Shown: piece after piece, positions 49,428 to 56,741 of the stretch
Position numbering within the stretch: position 1 is the first letter of the stretch
Layout: each line of letters starts with the position of its first letter
Assembly (NCBI GenBank): GCA_035295125.1
Contig: DATGJP010000067.1
Location: 283,544 to 347,543, forward strand
Direction of reading: 5' to 3'
Source: JAICMB01 sp035295125
Lineage (GTDB): Bacteria; Acidobacteriota; Terriglobia; Bryobacterales; Bryobacteraceae
Length of the DNA: 64,000 nt
Position numbers and translations under genes: made by a program
Notes under the pieces: generated by a model
The model's input: only the letters and a program-made list of their open reading frames with translations
What the model was told of the DNA's origin: nothing
The model's database searches: none

Positions 49428-50258
49428 ATGCGCCTGATCTTCGTGAACAGAGGTGAATACAGCGTCAGCCGGCATGCCGGAGACGTGCTCGCCGGATACC
49501 AACTCGGTTCCAGCCTCGCCATCGCCGTAGTCGACGCGGAAGCCGGAACCGCGGGCTTGCTCGTTGCAGGACCGGATTCTCGAGTTGACCTGAGCATTGC
49601 CGCCCTTTGGAACGAGGTGCAGCGGCAAGGAGCCGTCCCCAAACGCACCAGCATTCGAATCGCTGGCGGAGCCGGCTTCGAAGGCAAGCAAATATACCTC
49701 GCAGTCCGCAAGAACCTCTGGAAAATGGGCCTGTTTATTCAGGCGGAAGCCGTGGGAGCGGCGCGCATTCGGAACGTTCGGCTGGAAGTGGAGTCCGGCC
49801 GGTTTTTGGATTTGCGCGGAACAGGAAAAGGAGCACGAACTGGCCGCAGGGCTGAACCTGGGAGTCACACCATGCCTTACAGCATCTTAATCGCGGACGA
49901 TTCGCCGGCCATGCGGAAAGTGATCGCACGCGTCATCTCCATGTCGGGCTTCGATGTCGGGGACGTATTGACTGCATCCGACGGATTGCAGGCTTTATCC
50001 CTCCTCAAAACACACGCCGTCGATCTCATCCTCACAGACATCAACATGCCGAGGGCAAACGGGGAGCAACTGGTCCGCGAACTCCGCCAGGACGCGCGCC
50101 TCCGTAAGATACCGGTGGTCGTGGTCTCGACCGACGCCACTCAGGCCCGTCTCCAGCAGATGGTCTCACTCGGCGCCAATGGCTATGTCGTCAAGCCTTT
50201 CACGCCGGAAACGATTCGCGCCGAAATGGAGCGCGCCCTCGGAGGCGTTTGTGCCTGA
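49428..50258 (+). CDS. Degenerate CheD fused to a CheY-type receiver
   Basis: A 276-residue fusion in one uninterrupted frame. Residues 1-135 align with CheD (RGEYSVSRHAGDVLAG, LGSSLAIAVV, IRIAGGAGF, RKNLWKMGLF). However, the catalytic Cys of the LGSC motif is Ser29 and the His expected near residue 44 is Leu, so glutamine-deamidase activity should be lost. Residues 149-276 are a complete receiver (ILIADDSPAMRKVI, Asp204 in LILTDINMP, VVVVSTDAT, VVKPFTP). The internal ATG at 49872 has GGGAG upstream and could also yield free CheY. The next gene is CheX-like. Confidence 0.82.
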   Translation: MRLIFVNRGEYSVSRHAGDVLAGYQLGSSLAIAVVDAEAGTAGLLVAGPDSRVDLSIAALWNEVQRQGAVPKRTSIRIAGGAGFEGKQIYLAVRKNLWKMGLFIQAEAVGAARIRNVRLEVESGRFLDLRGTGKGARTGRRAEPGSHTMPYSILIADDSPAMRKVIARVISMSGFDVGDVLTASDGLQALSLLKTHAVDLILTDINMPRANGEQLVRELRQDARLRKIPVVVVSTDATQARLQQMVSLGANGYVVKPFTPETIRAEMERALGGVCA

Positions 50259-50697
50259 AATCCTCTTATCGCACGAGGTCCTTTGTTCCCTTTTGCAGGA
50301 CTGCACGGATCAGGTCATGTCCACCATGTTCTTCACGGGAATCTGTGACGAGATCCCATCGCATGAACTCCCACCCGAGCGTGTACTCACTTCCATCGTG
50401 CATTTCCACGGCCCGCTGAGCGGCGCTTTTAAGATCGCCGTTTCGGAGCGTCCCGCGGCAACGCTTGCGACGGATTTCTACGGTGCGGAATCTGAAGTGG
50501 ACCGGGAGGCTGTGGACAGCGTCATCGGAGAGCTTGGCAACATAGTCTGCGGCGCTGTCCTTAGCCACCTCGATCCGGCAGGGCTGTTTACTCTCGACAC
50601 GCCCCAACTCGATGCCGAGGTACTCGCACCCTTCGGTCTGACACGATGCTTCGTTCTAACGAATGGTCTTGTTGCCGTCTCGCTAAAGTTCGAGTAA
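50251..50697 (+). CDS. CheX/CheC-like phosphatase domain protein
   Basis: A 148-residue protein. The CheC/CheX active motif ExxN is present: IGELGNIVCGAVL (Glu94, Asn97) after DREAVDSV. These proteins dephosphorylate CheY-P. The start is GTG at 50251, which overlaps the end of the CheD-CheY gene by 8 bp, with GGAGG 5 bp upstream, so expression is tightly coupled. Only one ExxN motif is visible (CheX-like, not double as CheC). No methyl-accepting proteins, CheA or flagellar genes are in the window. Confidence 0.85.
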   Translation: MPEILLSHEVLCSLLQDCTDQVMSTMFFTGICDEIPSHELPPERVLTSIVHFHGPLSGAFKIAVSERPAATLATDFYGAESEVDREAVDSVIGELGNIVCGAVLSHLDPAGLFTLDTPQLDAEVLAPFGLTRCFVLTNGLVAVSLKFE

Positions 50698-50707
50698 CGT
50701 CACTCTA

Positions 50708-51417
50708 TTACTGACCCCGAATTACGCCAGGCTCACCCACGCCAACGACGATATTGTTGTGGCGTACGTGTTTCTTTCCGATCGAGATCACTGTGCTGCC
50801 GAACGTCTCCTCAAACAGCATCGCGCTGGCAACCCACCAGGCTAAGATTGCGGAAATGATAAACAGGTACCCGGCTGCTACATGAACCGGTCCGTTACCC
50901 AGCAGTCGTGCGATGGCTTCCAGGGTGGATCCTAAGGCCAGAGTTGCCAAAACGGACGCCAGCCCGATGCTCTCCGCGACTGCTCCTAACGTGCACGTCC
51001 ATGTAATTGCAGCCAGAACGATAAACCAGTAGCCCATTTCAGGCGACAGCAAACCTGGCGCTGCAATCTTCCCGTTCACGATCAGCAGATTCAAAATACC
51101 GAACGCGATCCAGAAAGATCCCCAGGTCCATGAGCGGCTGTAGCCAGGCCGTCACGGGCCTTGAAAGCCCACATACCCGCCAGGAATTGAGCCAGTCCTC
51201 CAAAGAGAGCTGCAAAAGGAAAAAGGTAAAGCGCGGTGTCGGGTCCGCCGTACCAGCCGGCGAAATTAGCCGCCACCATGAACGTTGCGCCGGCAAAACC
51301 GTAAAGACCTAAGATGGAGGGCGCCGCGATAGGCTGCAGATAGATTCGCGGCGCCGCATTCCGGCGCTCTATTTCACTTAGGTCAGAAGTTTCACTGATG
51401 TAGTCTGCCATTTTCAA
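50708..51417 (-). pseudogene. Acetate transporter (GPR1/FUN34/YaaH family), frameshifted
   Basis: The 5' half (51417-51091) has the family start APSILGLYGFAGATFM and the motif GGLAQFLAGMWAFK, then breaks off after ATAAHG. The 3' half (from about 51120, other frame) continues exactly where expected: GSFWIAFGILNLLIVNGKI, five more hydrophobic segments and a normal end. The frames differ by a small indel near 51120-51130 in a CCCCAGGTCC stretch. Joined, the product would be a six-helix acetate/succinate permease of about 235 residues. It is either a true pseudogene or a sequencing error. Confidence 0.85.
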
Positions 51418-51522
51418 ATACCTCCAGAAAAAGGCTTCTACATATTTAGACGCCGGCGGTCTGCATTTCGGCAGTTACTGAAAGTGACGCTTCTGATTAT
51501 TCCAGGCTTTCAGGCTAGCCAG

Positions 51523-52662
51523 CTAATCGAGCACGAAGATCTTCTTTTTGGCGCACATGTCCTTCAGCACCTGCGGCCAGACCGTGACACTGACTTCCCC
51601 GAGATGTGCTTTGCGGAGCAGCAGCATCAACGTTCGTGACTGCCCGATGCCGCCGCCAATACTCAACGGCAGCGTGCCGTCCACGATCCCGCGATGGTAA
51701 GGATAATTCAGGAAATGCATCTGGCGCGTGCGTTCGAGCTGCTGTCGCAGGGTGTCGCCGTTGACCCGGATCCCCATGGACGTAAGCTCGTGACGGCGCT
51801 CTGTCACTGGATTCCACACCAGGATGTCGCCGTTAAGTCCGTGCATCGGACGCCCGTCGTCCGACTTCGTCTCGGTAACCCAGTCGTCGTAATCCGCCGC
51901 GCGCATCTCGTGCGGGTAACCGTCCTTGAGTGTCCAGCCGATGCCGATAATGAAAACGGCGGGATATCGCTGCAGAATCGCAGTCTCGCGCTGCTTGCGG
52001 GGCAGATCCGGGAACATATCGAGGATGTCCTCCGCATGCAGGAACGTTAGCTCCTCCGGCAGGTTCGGATAGCGTTTGTCCTTTAACGCCGGGAACAGTT
52101 CCTGAACGTGCCGCTCGGCCCCGACCAGCACCTTCCAGATCCGCTGGACGACGTCCTTCAGGAATCCCAGGTTGCGCTGCTCCGCGGTGATGGCTCGCTC
52201 CCAGTCCCATTGGTCGACATAGGCGCTGTGGTCGTGATCGAGGAAGTAGTCCTTGCGCACTGCCCGCATGTCGGTGCAAAGCCCCTCGCCGGGCTGCATG
52301 CCGAATTTCTTCAGCGCCATTCTCTTCCACTTGGTGGCGGCTTGCACCACCTGGGCGTCGATGGGATGAAGATTGCGGTCGTTGGAAATATGAAATGGAA
52401 CGGGAGAGCGCGAACCGTCGCGATCCAGGTAATCATTGACGCCGCTTTCGGCATCCACGATAAGCGGAACTGTGACCATCATCAGGTTCAGTTCCTTGCA
52501 TAAATTCTCTTCAATATAATTCTTCGCCGCGAAAATGGCCTGCTGGGTCTGCTTCGGATCCAACAGGGAGCAATAATCGCGCGGGAGGATTTTTTCAAGC
52601 TCGGCGTAATCGCCAATTCCGGGACCGGCCAGATCCGCCGTCTTGTCGAGCACGACACTCAT
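51523..52662 (-). CDS. asnA: Aspartate-ammonia ligase
   Basis: A 379-residue AsnA-type asparagine synthetase, a class II aminoacyl-tRNA-synthetase relative that uses ammonia and ATP. Recognisable stretches are KNYIEENLCKELNLMMVTVP, DGSRSPVPFHISND, SAYVDQWDWERAI, PYHRGIVDGTLPLSIGGGIGQ and SRTLMLLLRKAHLGEVSVTVW. It is longer than Escherichia coli AsnA (330). The ATG at 52662 is chosen; the upstream frame crosses palindromic repeats. No terminator seen. Confidence 0.93.
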   Translation of the reverse strand: MSVVLDKTADLAGPGIGDYAELEKILPRDYCSLLDPKQTQQAIFAAKNYIEENLCKELNLMMVTVPLIVDAESGVNDYLDRDGSRSPVPFHISNDRNLHPIDAQVVQAATKWKRMALKKFGMQPGEGLCTDMRAVRKDYFLDHDHSAYVDQWDWERAITAEQRNLGFLKDVVQRIWKVLVGAERHVQELFPALKDKRYPNLPEELTFLHAEDILDMFPDLPRKQRETAILQRYPAVFIIGIGWTLKDGYPHEMRAADYDDWVTETKSDDGRPMHGLNGDILVWNPVTERRHELTSMGIRVNGDTLRQQLERTRQMHFLNYPYHRGIVDGTLPLSIGGGIGQSRTLMLLLRKAHLGEVSVTVWPQVLKDMCAKKKIFVLD

Positions 52663-52750
52663 GGGGAATGAATAGCCTCCGGTTTCACTATACGCTTCGT
52701 GAAGCTCGGATGCACCCCTTTCGAGTGGTGCTTGGACAGCTATGGCACGA

Positions 52751-52775
52751 TCGCACAGGCGGTTTCGCCTGTGCA
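52751..52775 (+). repeat. Palindromic repeat (GCAGGCG family)
   Basis: GCACAGGCGGTTTCGCC plus TGTGCATT. Stem GCACAGGCG pairs perfectly with CGCCTGTGC. Confidence 0.88.
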
Positions 52776-52792
52776 TTCCCGGTGAGCTCCAA

Positions 52793-52823
52793 AGGCAGGA
52801 GGAACCGCCTGCTTCACCCTTCC
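52793..52823 (-). repeat. Palindromic repeat, inverted, one-base-shifted loop
   Basis: AGGCAGGAGGAACCGCC plus TGCTTCACCCTTCC. Loop altered to GAGGAAC. Confidence 0.8.
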
Positions 52824-52873
52824 ACTGCCTGCCCTCTGGGGGTTTTCGAATCGCCCTTTGGATCTTACCTAGC

Positions 52874-52906
52874 ACGCGCAGGCGAAACCGAAACCGCCTG
52901 CGCCGC
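52874..52906 (-). repeat. Palindromic repeat with duplicated loop, inverted
   Basis: GCGCAGGCGAAACCGAAAC followed by CGCCTGCGCC. The GAAACC unit is doubled, the mirror image of 18436-18467. Confidence 0.85.
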
Positions 52907-52920
52907 TACCGCTGCTCGCT

Positions 52921-54603
52921 TTACTGCTCTCCGTTCACCGCAACCCCGATACTCTCTTCGCTCGTATTGGAGCTGGTCCCCCAAACTACGTTCGTGCCCC
53001 AAACCACGTTGAAGCCGCTCAAGCTGCTGGTCCCCCACACTACGTTCGTACCCCACACGACGTTGTTGCTGGTCAGGACCGCGGTGCCCCAAACCACGTT
53101 CGTGCCCCAAACCACGTTCGTACCCCATACTACGTTGCTTCCGTTCACCAACGAGACCTGCTTGGTGGACACATTGTAGGTCACCACGGGTGAAATGGCC
53201 GACTTTCCGCTGGTCAAGGTGTCACTCGAGTTCAAGGCTGCCCAAACATCCAGGTATCCCGCGCCCACGGTGAACAAATCGTAGTACGAGGTGTAGGTCT
53301 GCCCGGTCGTCGGATCGGTCGCCACGCTCGATGCCGGAAAGCTCTTCGAAGCGGTCTTCATCAGCCGGGCTTTCACCAGGTCCGGTGTCAGCGTCGAGTC
53401 TTTCTGCAGCAGAAGTGCCGCTGCACCGCTGACCACGGCCGTCGCCATGCTCGTCCCGCTCAGATCATAGTAGTACGTGGACGGTCCGGCATTGCCGTTG
53501 CTGATGTAGTAAGTCCACGGAATCTGCCCTTGCGGGTAGGTGTTGGTCAAAGTCAGGCCCGCCGGCAGCGCCGACGCGATCCGATTGCCCGGCGCCACGA
53601 TGTCCGGCTTCACTACGTGGTCGAACATCGTCGGACCTTTCGAGCTGTAGCTCGCGATCATGTCATCACCGCGGCTCAGTGTGCGCTCGTCCTTCATGGC
53701 GCCTACCGTGATCACATACGGATCGTTCCCCGGAGCCGTAATCGTTCCATAACCCAGGGTATTTGCCGAGTTGTTACGTCCGTCGTTGCCCGCGGCAACC
53801 ACGACGACGATGCCTGCTTTCCAGGCCTGCTCTACTGCCTGACACAGCGGATCCAGGGTGTAGCTCTCGTAAACCGGACGGCCCAGCGACAGATTAATGA
53901 TGCGGATGTTGTATTTCGATTTGAGTGAAATCGCTGCCTGAATCGCGGCGATGACGCTGCTGTCGGTTCCGTTGCCGTTCTGATCGAGCGCCCGCAGATT
54001 CACATAACTTACGTTCGGTGCGATGCCCAGAAACTTGTGCGTATAATTCGAACCGGTCGACATGGTCGCGTTTCCACCGATGATGCCGGCAATATGTGTG
54101 CCGTGCCCGAACCGGTCGAAGTAGTCATTGCCCGTGTTCGGCGCGAAGTCCTGGTTATAAATCACACGGCTCTGGCCATTGGCGTCGAGGTCGGGGTGGT
54201 CCATGATGCCGCTGTCGATCACCGCCACCGTAATGCCTTTGCCCGTATAGCCCGACGAGAACGCGGTGTTGGCATTCACAGTCGGCTCGGCATAGTCCAT
54301 CAAGCCCTGGACATTGTGGTCCACCGAGATGTGAGCCACATCTTCATCTGCGGCCAAGTCCTGCAACGCCCTTCCGGTTAACGAGTAAGCTCCCGCCCGG
54401 ATGAGGTTCAAGTGCCACCGAACGTGTCCCCCAAGTGACTCGACTCGGCCATGATGCCGCTCTGTGGGCGTGGTCTTGTATTGAACGATCACATTGACTT
54501 TGGCATCAGGATCAACAGACTGAAGTTCCGCGGACAACTGCGCTGCGGCGAGTGGCCCTGCTATTAATATCGCGGAAGTGAACAACACTCTGAGATGGAT
54601 CAC
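52921..54603 (-). CDS. Secreted S8 subtilisin-like protease with NVVWGT repeats
   Basis: A 560-residue protein. Signal peptide (LFTSAILIAGPLAAAQ), an inhibitor I9-like pro-region (VNVIVQYKTTPTERHHG), then the S8 domain: Asp130 (VAVIDSGIMDHPDL), His167 (RFGHGTHIAGIIGG), Ser385 (DLSGTSMATAVVSG). The last ~75 residues hold seven copies of NVVWGT in groups of three, two and two. This tail is a known feature of acidobacterial subtilisins with unknown function. The start is GTG at 54603 without a clear ribosome-binding site, so it may be leaderless. Likely secreted. Confidence 0.9.
   Translation of the reverse strand: MIHLRVLFTSAILIAGPLAAAQLSAELQSVDPDAKVNVIVQYKTTPTERHHGRVESLGGHVRWHLNLIRAGAYSLTGRALQDLAADEDVAHISVDHNVQGLMDYAEPTVNANTAFSSGYTGKGITVAVIDSGIMDHPDLDANGQSRVIYNQDFAPNTGNDYFDRFGHGTHIAGIIGGNATMSTGSNYTHKFLGIAPNVSYVNLRALDQNGNGTDSSVIAAIQAAISLKSKYNIRIINLSLGRPVYESYTLDPLCQAVEQAWKAGIVVVVAAGNDGRNNSANTLGYGTITAPGNDPYVITVGAMKDERTLSRGDDMIASYSSKGPTMFDHVVKPDIVAPGNRIASALPAGLTLTNTYPQGQIPWTYYISNGNAGPSTYYYDLSGTSMATAVVSGAAALLLQKDSTLTPDLVKARLMKTASKSFPASSVATDPTTGQTYTSYYDLFTVGAGYLDVWAALNSSDTLTSGKSAISPVVTYNVSTKQVSLVNGSNVVWGTNVVWGTNVVWGTAVLTSNNVVWGTNVVWGTSSLSGFNVVWGTNVVWGTSSNTSEESIGVAVNGEQ
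52977..53145 (-). repeat. In-frame tandem repeats encoding NVVWGT
   Basis: Seven 18-bp units (plus-strand CGTGCCCCAAACCACGTT and variants) in clusters, coding for the protease tail. The codons vary between units, so the repeat is selected at the protein level. Confidence 0.85.
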
Positions 54604-54827
54604 GGCTTGACTCTGGCACGAAGAGCGCCACAGTCAAGTAATTGATTCCTTTGGGTCCCGGAGGCGCTTTGAGACATTTTGTCTCATGGCTGCCCATGAC
54701 AGTCTGTCTGGTACATGTCCCAAGCACGTACTGCTCAAAAAAACCTTGAACCCGTGATCCGATCCCGAATCTTTCGTCGCTGTCCGGATCGAGAGGCAAC
54801 AGAAAGTTAGCCCTCGGAGGAATCAAA
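54604..54827. promoter_or_regulatory. Divergent promoter region with a 17-bp palindrome
   Basis: 224 bp between the S8 protease and the PI-PLC. It holds TGAGACA-TTT-TGTCTCA (54670-54686), a likely operator. A sigma-54-like TGGC..GC pattern with correct 10-base spacing occurs on the minus strand at about 54630-54615; this is only a partial match. GGAGG precedes the PI-PLC start. Confidence 0.35.
54670..54686. promoter_or_regulatory. Perfect inverted repeat, candidate operator
   Basis: TGAGACATTTTGTCTCA: seven-base arms around three bases, about 67 bp upstream of the protease start and 140 bp upstream of the phospholipase start. Length and symmetry fit a dimeric regulator. No regulator gene lies adjacent. 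Confidence 0.45.
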
Positions 54828-55958
54828 ATGACCACCACGAATCGCAGCTTCACTTCCAGCAAGTCCATCGCGGGCATCGCCGCCCTCGCAACTGTTTCCT
54901 TAATCGCCGCCGCTCGCCCGGCTCTCGCCGCAACCGAGCCCGGTTATTCGCACGAATCGTACGCTGTGGTGCCTAACGTGACCTGGATGACCAATCTGCC
55001 CGACTCTCTGAAGTTGAGCTACATGTCCATCCCGGGGACCCACGACACGATGGCCGTGTGGGGCGGTGACACTACCCAGACGCAATCCATGGACCTCAAC
55101 ACGCAGCTCTTCGCCGGTATCCGCTCGCTCGACATCCGTCTTCTTTTCGAGGACAACGTGTTCGGCCTGACGCACGGACAGATCGTGCAGCCCGGGAATT
55201 TTGACGGCGTCATGCAGACCGTCAGCAGTTTTCTGCATTCATTCCCTGGCGAAACCGTCCTGATGCGGATTCGCGATGAGAGAGAAGGCTTTGGAAACAC
55301 GATGACTTTCGAAGACGCCTTTCGAACCTACTGGTCCAAATATTCGGACATCTTCTGGATGAACCCGAATAACGAAACAAATCCCACGCTGGGCGAAATC
55401 CGGGGGAAGGTGGTGGTGCTGCAGAACTTCAGCAGCAGCCAGAGTGCTTATGGTTTGGACTATATCTCCTCCAATTCCCCGTTCCACGTGCAGGATGACT
55501 ACACCCTGAATTCGAACTGGGACCTCTATAACAAATGGACCGAGGTCCTGAACCAGCTCGGTACTGCCAACCTGGTCGGCACGCTCTGCATCGGGACTCA
55601 ATGTACGCCTCTCGACCACGATAACCAGGGCAAGCTGTATGTCAATTACCTGAGCGGATCGACCGGAGTGTTCCCCTACTTCGTCGCCAGCGGAAAGTCC
55701 GACCCCTCCACCGGCGGTCCGCTGTTGGCTACCGGTAAAACGACCCCTGGATTCAGCGGCTGGCCGGATTTCCCGCGAACCTCTTGCGCCGGATCAGTTT
55801 GCACCATTTCCTTCGAAGGCACCAACAACCTGGCCTATAACTGGCTGACTGGAGTGCAGCGGAAGCGGGTTGGAATTATCATGGCTGATTTCCCTGGACC
55901 GGGCCTGATCTCCGCCATCATTGCGCTGAATCAAGAGGCGGCAAAGAACTTCAACTAA
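54828..55958 (+). CDS. Secreted phosphatidylinositol-specific phospholipase C-like enzyme
   Basis: A 376-residue protein with a signal peptide (SIAGIAALATVSLIAAARPALA). The PI-PLC X domain spans about 60-330. Catalytic histidines are His72 in SIPGTHDTM and His116 in GLTHGQIV, with Arg and Asp in SLDIRLLFED and LMRIRDEREG. Bacterial enzymes of this type cleave phosphatidylinositol or GPI anchors to cyclic inositol phosphate, without calcium. Substrates would be eukaryotic lipids or the bacterium's own inositol lipids. The ATG at 54828 has GGAGG upstream. Confidence 0.85.
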   Translation: MTTTNRSFTSSKSIAGIAALATVSLIAAARPALAATEPGYSHESYAVVPNVTWMTNLPDSLKLSYMSIPGTHDTMAVWGGDTTQTQSMDLNTQLFAGIRSLDIRLLFEDNVFGLTHGQIVQPGNFDGVMQTVSSFLHSFPGETVLMRIRDEREGFGNTMTFEDAFRTYWSKYSDIFWMNPNNETNPTLGEIRGKVVVLQNFSSSQSAYGLDYISSNSPFHVQDDYTLNSNWDLYNKWTEVLNQLGTANLVGTLCIGTQCTPLDHDNQGKLYVNYLSGSTGVFPYFVASGKSDPSTGGPLLATGKTTPGFSGWPDFPRTSCAGSVCTISFEGTNNLAYNWLTGVQRKRVGIIMADFPGPGLISAIIALNQEAAKNFN

Positions 55959-55988
55959 ACTTCAGCCCGCGATTTGGAAGGATGTGGA

Positions 55989-56018
55989 AGGGTGGAGCAG
56001 GCAGTCAGCCTGCGCACC
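55989..56018 (+). repeat. Degenerate palindromic repeat
   Basis: GGGTGGAGCAGGCAGTCAGCC plus TGCGCACC. The stem core is partly lost. Confidence 0.55.
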
Positions 56019-56024
56019 TTTTCA

Positions 56025-56108
56025 GAGAGTTTCCGTTGGTTGTGGCTATGCTGCTTTGTATTACACAGCTTCAGATTCTTCGGGCCTCGCGAATATTCTG
56101 ACACTGCG
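56025..56108 (+). repeat. Composite repeat, module A inverted plus module B
   Basis: Module A as reverse complement (56025-56054, 27 of 30 bases as at 34948) followed by module B (56059-56108). Module A faces the opposite way relative to module B compared with 34948-35039. Confidence 0.65.
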
Positions 56109-56117
56109 AGGCAGCTT

Positions 56118-56143
56118 GGTGGGGCAGGCGGTTTCGCCTGCCC
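56118..56143 (+). repeat. Palindromic repeat (GCAGGCG family)
   Basis: GGTGGGGCAGGCGGTTTC plus GCCTGCCC, followed directly by TTTTT. Confidence 0.9.
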
Positions 56144-56148
56144 TTTTT
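56122..56148 (+). terminator. Palindromic repeat acting as intrinsic terminator
   Basis: GGGCAGGCG-GTTT-CGCCTGCCC forms a 9-bp GC stem with a four-base loop, immediately followed by five T. It would end rightward transcription from the PI-PLC gene 20 bp before the sigma-factor start. Confidence 0.6.
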
Positions 56149-56168
56149 GCGATAATAAACCCATTCCA

Positions 56169-56741
56169 ATGGAGAATCCCGATCCCGCCATAACCCGCCT
56201 CTTGCGGTCCTGGGGATCGGGCGATGCGTCCGCGGGCGAAGAACTCATGCCCCTGGTTTACGACCGTCTCCGTAGTCTCGCCGCCAGCCACTTGCGTCAC
56301 GAGCGTCCCGGTCACACTCTTGCCGCCACCGCTCTCGTGAACGAAGCCTACCTGAAAATTGCCGACGCCTCCATCGACTATCAGGACCGAGTCCATTTCT
56401 TCGCCGTAGCCTCCACCGCCATGCGCCGCGTTCTCGTGGATTACGCCAAGCATCACAAGCGGCAGCGCCGAGGCGGTGGCGTGGCCCGTGCCGACTTCGA
56501 CGAAGCGCTGGCCGTCTCAGCGAACCCCGATGCCTCCATCCTCGAAATCGACGAGGCGCTGACGGAGCTCGCGAAAGTCGATCCTCGCAAAGTCCGGATC
56601 GTGGAGCTGACCTATTTCGGCGGACTTTCCAATACCGAAACAGCGAAAATCCTCGGCCTTTCCGAACCCACGATCAAGCGGGAATTGCGCATGGCCCGCG
56701 CGTGGATCAAAGATAGCCTGCAATCGCAAAACGGCGAATGA
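56169..56741 (+). CDS. ECF-type sigma factor (TIGR02999-like)
   Basis: A 190-residue sigma factor. Region 2 is at about 8-90 (LMPLVYDRLRSLAASHLRHERPGHTLAATALVNEAYLKI, HFFAVASTAMRRVLVDYA). Region 4 is at about 128-180 (IVELTYFGGLSNTETAKILGL, SEPTIKRELRMARAWI). The RxxxPGHTLAATALVNEAYL element marks the subgroup usually found with Ser/Thr-kinase or TPR genes. The ATG at 56169 follows a short AATAAA-rich leader, and no clear ribosome-binding site is seen. Its stop overlaps the TPR gene by 4 bp (ATGA). Confidence 0.9.
   Translation: MENPDPAITRLLRSWGSGDASAGEELMPLVYDRLRSLAASHLRHERPGHTLAATALVNEAYLKIADASIDYQDRVHFFAVASTAMRRVLVDYAKHHKRQRRGGGVARADFDEALAVSANPDASILEIDEALTELAKVDPRKVRIVELTYFGGLSNTETAKILGLSEPTIKRELRMARAWIKDSLQSQNGE

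Larger units (their letters stand above)
52663..52920. other. Repeat cluster upstream of asnA
   Basis: 258 bp with three palindromic copies in both orientations and the asnA promoter side. Between them is a GCTCCAAAGGCAGG spacer that also occurs, as GTCCAAAGGCAGG, at 18480-18492. No small gene recognised. Confidence 0.6.

Noticed and set aside
52977..53145. Regular CCCCAAACCACGTT units as a possible CRISPR-like array.
   Set aside because: They are in frame with the subtilisin tail and code for NVVWGT with variable codons; no spacers and no cas genes.
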